Shown piece by piece: positions 8,509-20,000 of a stretch of 44,798 nucleotides of DNA. Numbering within the stretch: the first letter of the stretch is position 1; each line of letters begins with the position of its first letter. The position numbers and the translations under genes were made by a program. This stretch comes from Rhodoblastus sphagnicola. GTDB lineage: Bacteria > Pseudomonadota > Alphaproteobacteria > Rhizobiales > Beijerinckiaceae. The stretch lies in the NCBI RefSeq assembly GCF_002937075.1, contig NZ_NHSJ01000051.1, positions 1-44,798 of the forward strand, read 5' to 3'. The notes under the pieces were generated by a model. That model was given only the letters and a program-made list of their open reading frames with translations, searched no databases and was not told where the DNA came from.

Positions 8509-9234
8509 GTGCTGAAGCGTGGTTTTGAACTGCAAGGATTGCCCAAGCCGTGTCAAAGACGGGGCGGATGGCGGCGACAAATTCTGGCCGCTGGCATCGT
8601 TGTTGGCATGACCGTCGTTCAGTTGGCGGTTGCCCGAGCACAGGCGAAGGAGGCTGTCGCTAGCTTCGAATTGGACATTCCGGCTCAACCGCTTGCCGAC
8701 GCTTTGGTCTCTTATGGCGCTTCGACCGGCCTACAGGTGTTCTATGATGGGGCGCTGGCGATCGGGCGCCGCTCGATGGCGGTGAAAGGCGCCTACCAGC
8801 CGATGCCAGGCTTGCGCGCATTGCTTCGGGGCACCGGATATCTTCCCGTTGCGACGGCCAACTCCGATACGATTACGATTTTGCGAGCTCCGCCCGCTGC
8901 GGAGGCTCATGCCCATCTCCGAAACTTCGATCGCTATTTTGCCCTGCTGCAGTCGCGGCTCAGCGAAGCTCTATGCGACGCTGACCTGGCGACGCCGCAA
9001 CGCGACCAGGCGATCGTCAGCCTTTGGCTGGACCGGCTCGGCGCGGTCGCGCGGGTCCAACTGGTCAATGCGGCTGGAGATGAGCATCTGGCGACGGCCA
9101 TCCAGGGGCTTCAAATTGGCGCTCCGCCAGCCGATCTGCCTCAGCCGGTCACGATGGTGATCTTCGCGCCATCGCCGGGCGAGCCTGCGGGTTGCAGTGC
9201 GCCCGATCGGCGGCGAGCGAGCTCGAGCAAATGA
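8509..9234 (+). CDS. membrane-anchored STN-domain protein with TonB-C-like C-terminus (copy 1)
   Basis: The 241-residue product has a basic N-terminus and one hydrophobic segment (about 24-44: ILAAGIVVGMTVVQLAVARA), either a signal peptide or an anchor. Residues 52-126 form a secretin/TonB short N-terminal (STN) domain: FELDIPAQPLADALVSYGASTGLQVFYD through LRALLRGTGYLPV. STN domains normally form the periplasmic signalling end of TonB-dependent transducers, which contact FecR. Residues 143-221 resemble a TonB C-terminal domain (SLWLDRLGAVARVQL, then IGAPPADLPQPVTMVIF). There is no receptor plug or barrel. The start is GTG at 8509 after a G-rich stretch. It sits directly before the sigma and fecR genes, so a role as the periplasmic input to FecR is the natural inference. 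The architecture matches the protein at 35601. Confidence 0.8.
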   Translation: MLKRGFELQGLPKPCQRRGGWRRQILAAGIVVGMTVVQLAVARAQAKEAVASFELDIPAQPLADALVSYGASTGLQVFYDGALAIGRRSMAVKGAYQPMPGLRALLRGTGYLPVATANSDTITILRAPPAAEAHAHLRNFDRYFALLQSRLSEALCDADLATPQRDQAIVSLWLDRLGAVARVQLVNAAGDEHLATAIQGLQIGAPPADLPQPVTMVIFAPSPGEPAGCSAPDRRRASSSK

Positions 9235-9307
9235 TCATGCCGTCAAGCCTGAGCGCTGAAACCGTGGTCTCTGAAGGCTCGTGCTCAGCCTTAGGGGGCT
9301 GGTTAGC

Positions 9308-9871
9308 ATGACCAGCGCCGATCCCGACGCGCTGCGGCGTTTGTTTCTCCTCAGTTACGGCGATCTGAAATCGCGTTTGACGCAGCGGCTGGGATCGGCC
9401 GAACTCGCCAGCGACGCAATGCAGGATACCTGGTTGCGGCTGGCGAAGCTGACGCCGGTCAATCCCGTCCAGCGGCCTTGGCCCTACATCTTGCGCATCG
9501 CCTACAACATTGCGCTGAAACGTCTGCGCAGCGAGCAGAAGCTGGTGACGCTCGACGACGCGAGGGCGGCCCTCGACCTCGTCGATGAGGCGCCCGCCGC
9601 AGCGCGGATTGCCGAAGGCCGCGCCGAATTGGCGCTGCTGAGGCAAGCCGTCGATGAATTGACGCCGCGTCGCCGCGAAATCCTTTTGGCGTCAAGGCTG
9701 GATGGCGCATCGCTGCGTGAGCTTGCCAATCGCTTCAACATCTCGCAACGTCTGGTCGAGCGTGAGCTCAAGCAGGCCGTTTTGCATTGCGCTGAGCGAT
9801 TGGAAAGAAAAATCGTGCAGCGGTTCGGTCCGCGGGCGGGTGTAGCCTCCACAATAGAGAAGAAGACGTGA
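9308..9871 (+). CDS. ECF sigma factor, FecI-like (copy 1)
   Basis: This 187-residue extracytoplasmic-function sigma factor directs RNA polymerase to surface-signal-dependent promoters. Region 2 is visible as LKSRLTQRLGSAELASDAMQDTWLRLAKL and PWPYILRIAYNIALKRLR. Region 4 appears as LTPRRREILLASRLDGASLRELANRFNISQRLVERELKQAVLHC, with its helix-turn-helix. ATG at 9308 is preferred to the in-frame start at 9281 because it places region 2 at the usual distance from the N-terminus. The gene lies 73 bases after the STN gene and 60 bases before fecR, giving the sigma-then-anti-sigma order of FecIR modules. The tpsA gene just downstream is the likely target. Confidence 0.9.
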   Translation: MTSADPDALRRLFLLSYGDLKSRLTQRLGSAELASDAMQDTWLRLAKLTPVNPVQRPWPYILRIAYNIALKRLRSEQKLVTLDDARAALDLVDEAPAAARIAEGRAELALLRQAVDELTPRRREILLASRLDGASLRELANRFNISQRLVERELKQAVLHCAERLERKIVQRFGPRAGVASTIEKKT

Positions 9872-9931
9872 TGCGGTCCGCCACACCCTTGCTGACGCCC
9901 GCCACGGCTTCCGGACGACAAGGCGATCAAC

Positions 9932-10915
9932 ATGCCTGACGACGTGGCCGCAGATCAGGCGAACCATGATAGCGAAGCCTATGACTGGGTGAGGCGATTT
10001 GCGCTGGGACAGGCGAGCCCGGCGGATCTCGAAGCGTTGAAACTCTGGTGCGCTGGCGACCCTGGCCGGGCCGCGGCGTTCGATCGCGTCAGCCGAGCCT
10101 GGCGGAGTTTGGAGCCCCTTGCGCGCGAGCGAAGCGCCACGGATGGCGTGAGCAACGCCAGTCGGCAAGCTATCGCGCCTGACCGACCGCGATTGGGACG
10201 CCGCGCTCTCCTGGGTGGCGCGCTGGCGGCGTCGGCGGCCGGCGTCGCGGTGGTGGTGGCGCATCCGCCGCTGGGGCTCTGGCCGTCCTGGTCCGAACTT
10301 GCAGCCGATTATCGCACCGCGACCGGCGAGCAGCGCCATATCATGCTCACGGATAACGCCTCGATCGATCTGAATACCCAGACCAGCATCGTGCTGCGGC
10401 CCGCGGCCGACCACGCCACCCAGATTGAGCTGATCGCGGGCGAGGCGATGGTTGAGGCGTCGGGCGGCTCGGTCACATTGCGCGCCGCGGATGGACGCAT
10501 CGTGGCCGCCGATGCGAGATTCAACGTGCGCTTTCGCGATAATGCCGTCTGCGTTTGCTGTCTCGAAGGGCATGTCCGGATCGAGCGGCGCGGAGCGGTT
10601 CTGCTGCTGGGCTCCCGGCGGCAGGCAGTCTATTCCGGCGCAGGCGTTGGCTCTCCAACGGCGGTCGATCCCGCGATGGTGGCGTCCTGGCGGGACGGCG
10701 TTGTGATATTTCAATCGACATCGGTCAAAGACGTGATCGCCGAGGTCAACCGCTATCGGTCGGGGAAGATTATCCTCATCAATAGCGCACTCGGAGATCG
10801 CCTGTTCAATGCGAGGCTGCGCATTGAGAATCTCGATCGGGTTGTCGGTCAGATCGAGCAGGCGTTCGGCGCGCGCGCGCGGACATTGCCGGGTGGCGTC
10901 GTACTGCTGGGGTAG
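9932..10915 (+). CDS. FecR-type anti-sigma/signal transducer (copy 1)
   Basis: This 327-residue inner-membrane protein would hold or activate the neighbouring sigma factor. The cytoplasmic N-terminus (about 13-60) is the DUF4880/FecR_N anti-sigma part, with AYDWVRRFALGQASPADLEALKLW and AFDRVSRAWRSLEPL. A single hydrophobic segment (about 92-110) is preceded by GRRALLGG, a twin-arginine-like motif. Tat-dependent translocation has been reported for E. coli FecR. The periplasmic FecR domain contains ADYRTATGEQRHIMLTDN and SIDLNTQTSIVLR. The C-terminal part (about 255-327) resembles the STN-interacting end (VKDVIAEVNRYRSGKIILIN). The gene follows the sigma gene and precedes tpsA by 136 bases. Confidence 0.9.
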   Translation: MPDDVAADQANHDSEAYDWVRRFALGQASPADLEALKLWCAGDPGRAAAFDRVSRAWRSLEPLARERSATDGVSNASRQAIAPDRPRLGRRALLGGALAASAAGVAVVVAHPPLGLWPSWSELAADYRTATGEQRHIMLTDNASIDLNTQTSIVLRPAADHATQIELIAGEAMVEASGGSVTLRAADGRIVAADARFNVRFRDNAVCVCCLEGHVRIERRGAVLLLGSRRQAVYSGAGVGSPTAVDPAMVASWRDGVVIFQSTSVKDVIAEVNRYRSGKIILINSALGDRLFNARLRIENLDRVVGQIEQAFGARARTLPGGVVLLG

Positions 10916-11051
10916 GTCGGATCGACCACGTCCGGATTTTGCGGAATTTCGAACATTTTTTTGTCGGTCTGGCGCAGCGGCAGGGATCCATAGGTGAGGG
11001 CGACGCCGTCGGGTTCTGCGGCCGTCGTGGTCTTTGCTGGGGAAACTCTCG

Positions 11052-14000
11052 ATGTTCGTTCGGAAGCCGCGCCGCCATCGCCGAAATAAAGCCGTTCTGA
11101 ACCGAGGAATGCGGATTCCGAATCCGGGCGATGCGGTGTCGCCACACACCCTGCTTGCCGGGGTGAGCGCGTTGGCGCTGCTGCTGCTGCTGGCGGCGCC
11201 GGCGAACGCCCGCAGCCTCGGTGGCGGCGGTGGCGGCGGCGGGTATTCGGGTTCGGGCGCCGTGAGCGCTGCCACGAGTGCGGCGTCGGACGCGGCGCAG
11301 ATGGCGGCGGCCGCGGCGAAGCAGAGCCAGGCGTCGTTGCAGCGGGCGACGCAGGCCTTGCAGGCGGCGCAGGCGGCGGCGCGCGCCGCGGCGCGGGCCG
11401 GCAATTCGTCGTTCAACGGCTTGGGGCCGGGCGCGCTCAATCCGGTGGCCAATCCCAACAGCACGACCGACGGCCTCACCGCCTGGACCGGCGCCAGCCT
11501 GCCGACGCAGAACATCAGCAACGGCAGATACGACGTCAATGTCAGGCAGACCCAGTCGCGGGCGATCATGTCCTGGGACAGTTTCAACGTCGGTTCCGCG
11601 ACCAAGCTGACCTTCGATCAGCAGGGCAACGCCAATTGGGTGGCGCTCAATCGCGTGCTCGGCAATGCGGCGGCGCCGAGCCGGATTCTCGGCGCCATCA
11701 AGGCCGACGGCGCCGTGTTGGTGATCAATCAGAACGGCATCATTTTCGGCGGCGGCGCGCAGGTCAATGTCGGCAGCCTGATCGCCTCGACGCTGGAGAT
11801 CGGGCGCAGCGCCGATGGCGCCGTGGCGCGCAGCATCGCGCAGCGTAACGGTGAGTTCCTGCAATACGGTCTGACCGGCTACGCCGAAACCAACGGGACG
11901 TCCCCAACCTTCCAGGGTCTGACGAGCAACCCATCGGGAACCAACGCCGCCGCGGTCACGGTTGAACAAGGCGCGCTGGTGAACGCCGCCGACGGCGGCA
12001 TGATCCTGCTGATGGCGCCGAACGTCAGCAACGCCGGAACTCTGTCGGTGGCGGCCGGGCAGGTCAGCCTCGCCAGTGGCGGCAACGGCGTCAATCTGGG
12101 GGCTTATGACGGCAGCGCGACCTCGGCGGATCCCTATATTCGTGGCCATGGAGTCGGCAGTTGGGGCGGAACTGTCAGCAATAGCGGGTTGATCGAGGCC
12201 GATCGCGGTTACATCAGCATCGGCAGCCAGGGCGGCGCCACGGTCAATTCCGGCATCCTCGGGGCTACCACCAGCGTGTCGCGCAACGGCGCCGTCGATG
12301 TCAAAGGCGACACGATTCGGCTTGCTCCCGGCAGCATCATCAACATCGCCGCCGATGCCAATGGCGAGACGATTCCGCAGGATTCCAGCTCGCTGTCGGC
12401 CTTCAAATCCTCGCAGGTGCGGATCAGCAGCTTGAACGTCACGATGGAATCGGGCGCCGCCATCAGCGCGCCGTCGGGCGCCGTGACCATCGGGGTGGCG
12501 GCCGGCAGTGGGTTGGAGGATGTCGGCAACCGCTACAATGACGTTATCGGCCATATCACCATTGAATCAGGCGCGACCATCGACGTGTCGGGCCTGAAGG
12601 ACGTTTCAGCGCCGGTGTCGAGCTATAATCTGTCGCTCCTGCTGAAGAAGAACGAACTCGCGGACTCCGGCGGGTACCAGAACAGTTTTCTCAACGGCGC
12701 CAAGGTGATGATCGATGCGCGGTTGTCCGGGGCGCGCTCCGACGGCGTGGCGTGGATCGGCTCACCGCTGCTCTCGGCCGCGGCCTATTATGAGGCGGTC
12801 GGGGTCACCGCCGCGCAATTGATGACCAAGGGCGGCGCCGTCATCCTCGGCGCCAATGGCGGCGTGACGTCCACCGGGGCCGCGCCGAGCGTGACGGTGA
12901 AGTCGGGCGCCACGATCGACATCTCCGGCGGCTGGGTGACTTACGAGGCGGGTCTCGTCACCACCACCAAGCTGTTGACCAACACGGGCCTCATCGTCGA
13001 TATCGGCAGCGCCGATCTGTCCAACACCTATGTGGCGATCGCCAGCAGCGGGTTCACCCGGAACCATGCCCATTGGGGCGTCACGGAGACCTGGACCAAC
13101 CCGCTGCGCAGCGACGGGCGCTACGAGTCCGCCTATGCCGAAGGACGCGACGCTGGCAGCCTGACCGTGAAGTCGGCCCAAGTCTCGCTCGACGACGTGC
13201 TGTACGGCCAAGTCTATCCGGGGCTCCGGCAAATCGCCAAGGGCGAGGCCGGCAGCGGAAAGACCTCGGTCTACGGCGACCTGCGCAAAGCGCAGGCCGC
13301 CAATACCCAGCTTCCGACCGGCGGCATGCTGCTGGTGCAGCAGCTCGGCAAGTCGTCCAGCAACGACGCGACGGTCGGCGGCGGCGACATCCGCGTGGTC
13401 GCCGCCTCGGACTACGCCCCGGCCAGTGGCGTCACCGTGCTGTCCGACGCGCTGTTGAGCGGCTCCGGCCTGTCGCAAGTGTCGCTGTGGACCTCGGGCG
13501 CCATCAGCGTCGCCGGCAACGCCACGGTGAGCCTTGCCGCCGGCGGCGTGTTCGACGCCTATGCCGGCCGCTCCATCAATATCGCGGGCGCCGTGACGGC
13601 GCCGGCCGGCGCGATCCAGTTGCAGACCGCCAACTTCACCACCAAAGGCTCGGTCTTCCGCAGCGACGACGACGCGTTGGCGCCGGGCTCGTTCGACATC
13701 AAAGTCACCGGCGCGCTGTCGGTGGCCGGGCGCTGGGTGAATGACTTTGGCAAGACCGGCTTCGATATCGCCGGTCCAGCCTATCTCGACGGCGGCAGAA
13801 TCTCGATGCTCAGCGCCGCCAGCGTCGCCGACGGGTCGGGGATCGTTAACACCGGCGCGATCAGTTCGACCGATGTCAGCGGCAGTATTCTGCTGTCCGA
13901 CGCCAAACTGATCGACCTGTCGGGCGGCGGACGGGTGGCCTTCGACGGCAGCCTCAAGCTGACCGGCAAGGGCGGCAATCTCGCGCTGATCAACCAGAGC

Positions 14001-17000
14001 GCATTCTACCAGCTCAAGAACGTCAATTACGGGACCACCGAGGTCTACACGTATTTCGGGGATCTCACCGGCTTCAGAGCTCGCTACGAGTTTTTGCCGG
14101 GCTATTCGGCCCCGAACGTGATCAATCCGACCGCCATTGCCTCCACTGTTCAGTTCGACCCTTCGGTGATCAAGGCGGCGGGTTTTACCGGCGGCGGCGC
14201 CTTCACGCTGTGGGCGCCCGATGTCGCCTTCGGCTCGGGCTCGGTCGACGACACCGCGCTGGCCACCGCAATTCCACTCGACTTCTTCCAGAAGGGTTTT
14301 GCGACCTACAACATCACCTCATACAAGACCGTCCTGCTGCCCAACGCCTTCGTCAATGCTTCGGGGGTGAGCCTTGGCGGCGCCAACGCGGTGCTGCAGA
14401 CCCAGACCTACAGCGTCAAGGCGGGCGAGACGCTGTTGTTGTCGCAAGCATTGCTGCCGAGCGTCTTGACCGGCGAGCAGACCACGGCGCTGCGCAGCCT
14501 TGCGACCGACGCGGACGTCAAGACGCTTCTCACCGCCTCGGCGCCGGCCGAGGTCTGGGACCAGAAGCCGGTCAACCTCACCCTCGACGGCATGGTCGAA
14601 CTGAAAGTCGATGCCGGCGGCAGTATCGTATCGGCGCCGGGCGCGGTGCTGACGGTCGCCAAACTGCTCAACCAGGGCGGCATTCGACTGCGGGGCGGCA
14701 GCATCGTGCGGCAACAGACGCTGCCGGAGGCCTTCACAGGCTACGAGACGATTCACGCCGCGCATGCGCTCTCCGATGTGTTCACGGTGGAGAACGACGG
14801 CGCCATCGTCGAGACCAAGGCCTCCAAAGTGTCCGGCGCCACCAACGCCGACGTGGCGATGACCTCGATGGTCTATCTGCTCGGCGATCTCGAAGCCAGT
14901 GACGGCGTCGTGCTTGGCGCCGGCAGCGTCACCGATTTGTCGGGCGTCAGCGTGATCAATCCGCGCGCCACCGATGCCGGCGGCCGCTTCGACGCGACGG
15001 TGCGCAGCGGTAAGGTCTACGCCGGCGGCTCGATCGTGTTGACCTCGCCGAAGACCACGTTGAAGACCGGCTTCTACGGCGCCGCGCGCCTCGCCGCCTT
15101 GCAAACGACGAGCGGGAGCTATCAGCCGGGCGGGACCCTGACCATCGAGGCCGGCGCCGCGGTCAATCTCGATGGCGCCGCCGACAGGTTTGATCTGCCT
15201 TCATTGAGTCTGACAACAGCGGCGACCTCGCTGGCGCGGCGCGATCTGACGCCGACCGCGGTCTGGAGCGACGCCGGCGCCATCACGGCGCCGAACGGCT
15301 TTACGATTTCCTCGAACGCGGTCCTCAGCGCCAAAGGCGGATCGGATGACGCCGAGGGCGGCGCGCTGCAGCTCAGCGACGTGGTCTTGACCCAGAGCGT
15401 CGCCGACGCCGCGAATGAATTGTCCGCAGACCAGATCAAGGCGTCGGGCTTCACGACGCTGGCCGCGCTCGGCAGCCTGAGCTCGCAGGGCGACGTGTCG
15501 CTGGCGCTCGGCCGCGCGCTGGTGGTGTCTTCGCGGCCGTGGGACATCGGCCAGGATGCTGGCAAGCCGGATGTCGCCAACGCCAACGCCGTGGTGATCA
15601 AATCGGGCGGCGATCTCGCCATTACCGCGCCCTATATCGGGCTTGCCAGTTCGATGGATGTGCTGAGTAGCGACAACGCCGGCGCGGCGGCGTCGAACGG
15701 CGTCACGCTGCACGCCAGCAAGGCCTTCGATATCTCAGGCGCGGTGCTGTTCGATCGTTCGGTGGCCAACGTCAATCTGATCAGCGACGGCGATCTGCGC
15801 CTGATCGGCGTGCAGGACTACCGGATCAGCTACTTCAAGACCACCACCATCACCAATACCGCGCTGACCGGCAAGCTGATCGTCAATGGCGATCTGGCGA
15901 TCGCCGCGGCGCAGATCTATCCGACCACTGGCGCCACTTTCACCATCAAGACCAACCAGGCCGCAGGCTCGATCAGCTTCGCGCGCAGCACCGCGACATT
16001 GCCCGACGCGCCCTATTCCGCCGGCGGCAGCCTCACGGTGCAGGCTCCGACCATCGTGCAGGGCGGCGTGATCCGGGCGCCGCTCGGCAGCCTGACGCTG
16101 GCCGCGACCGGCGATCTGACGCTGACCGACGGCAGCTATACCGAAGTCTCCGCCAACGGCTTGAGCATTCCCTATGGCGCCACCACCGACGGCATCGAAT
16201 GGTATTTTTCCCCGACCGGCGGCGACGCGATCTCCGCGCCGCCGGCAAAGCTGCTGACGCTGAGGGGCGACAGCATCAAGGTGACCTCGGGCGCCGTGGT
16301 CAACGTCTCCGGCGGCGGCGACGTCACCGCTTATGAATTCGCCGCCGGCGCCGGCGGCTCGCGCGACGTGCTGAACAGCTATAACGACGACGCCTACACC
16401 AGCAAGACCGGCTACACCTATGCCGGCGGCGCGCAGCCTTATGCGATCGTTCCCGGCCTGTCGGACAAGGCGGTCGCGGCTTACGACCCGGTCTATTCGG
16501 CGAATTATGCCGCGCTGTCATCGGTGAACGGCGTCGGCAAGCGGGTGCTGATCGATATCGGCCAGGGGCTCAAATGGTACACGCTGCTGCCGGCGCAATA
16601 CGCCACGCTGCCGGGCGGCGTATTGGTGGTGGAGCAGACCGGCGCCGCCAGGCTTGCGGTCGGAGGCGCCTACACCCGCGCCGACGGCACTGAGCTTGCG
16701 GTCGGCTCCTACGGCGACGCGCTGTCGGGCGCGGCGCAGTCATCGCCCGCGCTGTTTGCGGTGCAGTCGCAGAGCGTGTTCGAGAAGTTCTCGGCGATCA
16801 AGCTGACTTCGGGCGACAGTTACTTCGCCAAGCTCGCGGCCAAGAAGAAGACCGTCACCCCGGCTTTGGCGGTCGACGCCGGCAGACTGGTGCTGAACGC
16901 CAGCTCGACGCTGCTGATCGACGCCGCAGTGCGCGCGGCTTCGGGCGAGGGCGGCCGCGGCGCCAAGGTCGATGTCGGCGGCGCCGTCATCGACATCGTC

Positions 17001-20000
17001 TCGGCGCTGCCGGCGCAGCCGAGCGCCGGTCGGCTCACCGTGACCGCGTCGAGCCTGAGCAATCTGAATGCCGAGAGTCTGCTGGTCGGCGCCACCCGCG
17101 CCGATAACGCCGATGGAACCACCACGCTGGCGGTGTCGGCCGGAAGCATTACGCTTGGCAATGACGCCGCGCATCCGATCGCGGCGGGCGAGATCGTGCT
17201 GGCGGCCAAGGGCGGCATTACGATCGCCGATGGCGCCGCGATCACCGCAATCGGCACCATGGCCGACCGGCGCGACGGCGTCTATCGGATCGGCGACAGC
17301 TCGACCCCCGGCGCCGGCGCGCTGCTGCGCGTCGCCAACGGGCCGGAGCGGCTGACCAGCCGAACCAACTTCAGCAATGCCGCGAGCCTCAGCGTGGGCG
17401 CGGCGACGCTCACCGGCGCCGCGATCATGTTCGACAGTTCGGGCGGCGTCACGCTGTCCGACGCGCTGGCGCTGAACAACGCCAAGACCGTGGCGCTCGG
17501 CGCGGCGCGGATCGGCGTCGGCGTCACCGATCCGAACTACCAGGGCGTGGTGGTGACCGCAGGACTGCAGGCGGTGCTGGCGCAGACCGCGGCCCGGCTG
17601 ACGCTGCGCTCGCAGACCGCGATCGACTTCGCCGACGGCTCCTATCGGTTCGGCGATCTGCGGCTCGACGCCTCGATGCTGGCGGGCGCCCAGGGCGGCG
17701 CGGTCACGGTCAACGCCGACAGCGTGACGCTGGGCAATTCCGCGACCTCCGGCTATGCCTGCGACAGCTGCCTGGCCAAGTCCGGCAGCCTCGAGATCAA
17801 GGCCGGCAGCATCCATTTCAGCGGCGGGCTGGTCGCCACCAAGGCCACCACCACGGCTGCGACCGTCACCACCACGCTGAAGGCCGATACCCGCGTCGTC
17901 ATCCCGGCCGGGACGATGATATGGTCATCGAACTTCGGCTATCAAAAGCTGCTCGACGCCACGCCGGTGCTGCTGCCGGCCGGAACCGTGGTGACGCTCG
18001 ATGCTGGCACTGGCGTGGTCAGCCAATTGAACGCAGGGACCACGCTACAGGCCGGCAGCGAGATCACCATTTCCGGCCTCTCGTTCAACGCCGGCGGCCT
18101 CAACGTCACGCTGCCCGAGGGCGCGCGCTATCTCAGCGGCACGGCCGTCTGGACCTACGGTGCGAATCAGGCGGTGAAGCTTGACGGTTCAGTATCGGTA
18201 ACGTTGCCGACCGGCACCACCTTGGCGCTGTCGGCCGCGGTGGCGTTGCAGAGCAAGGACTTCTTCGGCGGCGTGACCTTGTCCGCCAGCAATGGCGTCT
18301 TCGTCACCGGCCAGAACGCCGGGCTCAACACCGGCGCCGGTGCGCTGACGCTGCACACGCCCTATCTCGGCGACCGCGCTGTGAGCGCGGCAGCCGGCGC
18401 CACCGTGATCCCCGACCTGACCCTGACCACCAGCGGCGCGCTCAGCATCGACAATCTCGGCGCCGCGGCGCTCGATCTCGCCAAGCTCGGCGGCATCCCC
18501 GGCGCCGCGTTGTCGCTGCGCGGCGGTTCGGTCGCGGTCAGCGGTAGCACGCTGCATGCCAGCGCCGGGCTGGTCGAGCTGATCTCGGCGTCCGCGCTGT
18601 CGCTGTCGAACGGCGCCGTGGTTGAAGCCCCAGGCTACGTTGCGATGTTCGGCGACGCCACCGACTCCACTACAGCGTCGGCCGCCGGCGGCGTCGTGCG
18701 GCTGACCGCTAAGGCCGGCGACATCACGCTCGGCGCCGGCACGCTGGTCTCGGTTGCGGGCGGCGCCGGCAATGCCGGGCGGCTGGACATCTCGGCGGTC
18801 GCAGGCAATGTCGTCTTCGGCGGCGCCATCGACGGCGCCGCGAGAAGCGGCGGCGGCGGCGTGTTCGCGCTGGAGAGCGGCGGCGGCGTCGATCTGGTGG
18901 CGCTCAATACGCTGGCCGGCTCTTATGGCTTCACTGGCGGCTTCGAACTGCACAGCCATGCCGGCGACCTCGTGCTCGACGCCGGGCAGATCCTGAAATC
19001 CGGTTCGGTGGCGCTGACCGCCGATGGCGGCTTCGTCAGAATCGCCGGCGCGATCGACACCTCGGGCGTCAATGGCGGCGATATCGCATTGTGGGGCAAC
19101 CGGGGCGTCGCGCTGACCTCGACGGCAAAACTCGACGCCCATGCCAACGGCTATGCCGACACCGATCCGCGAAAGGCCGCGGCCGGCGATGTCACACTCG
19201 GCTCCGACTTCATCACTGGCTCCACTTCGACCGGCGCCGACGGCGTGATCTCCGGCGCCAGCGGGGCCATCACCATCGCGGCCGGCGCCAGGATCGACAT
19301 CTCGGCGCACCGGCCGGGCAACCGCGCCATCCCGCTCGCCAGCGGCTACGGCTATTCCTACGTCGATGGCGACAGCGGCGGCACGCTGACGCTGCGCGCC
19401 CCGGTGATCGACAACGGCGCCGGCCGCCAGACCGTCAACGTCAACGTCGCCTCGGCGTCTTCCGTGGTCGGCGCCAAGAGCGTGGTCATCGAAGCGTTCC
19501 GCCGATGGGATCTCAAGGCGGTGGCCGCGAGCGGATTGTTCACCGGCGTGACCTATAATGCCGCCACCAACGCGGTGACGCTCGATGTCGGCGCCGATCT
19601 CGACACCGCCAACGCCAATGGTACGCGCGCCAGCGTCGGCGGGCTGAATTTCCTCGGCGACGAAGGCGCCGGCACGCTATCGACCTTTGTGCAGACGCTC
19701 GATATTTCCTCGGCCTATGGTCAGCTCGGCGGTCTCGCCGCGCAGTCGAATTTCCAGGTCCGGCCCGGGCTCGATCTGGCGCATGACGGCGATATCACCC
19801 TGGCCTCCACCTGGAATTTCGGCGCCGGCGTGGTCAATGTCGACGCCGCCGTCGCGGCCGGCGCGATGATCGGCTCCGGCAGCAGCGCCAGCGTGGTTTC
19901 GGGCAAGGAAGGCGAGGTGCTCGGGCGCTTCACCCGCATGCTCTATCGCACCGGCGGCAGCGCCCTCGGCGGCGCGCCGGTGCTGGCGCTGCGCGCCGTT

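Noticed and set aside
10849-11145. 98-codon minus-strand frame in the fecR-tpsA gap with protein-like sequence
   Set aside because: Part of it overlaps fecR and tpsA antisense and no family could be named. It might be a gene relic but cannot be supported.
9692-12554. Long minus-strand frames over sigma, fecR and the tpsA start
   Set aside because: They run antisense to three recognisable genes and have biased composition; no domain or ribosome site supports them.
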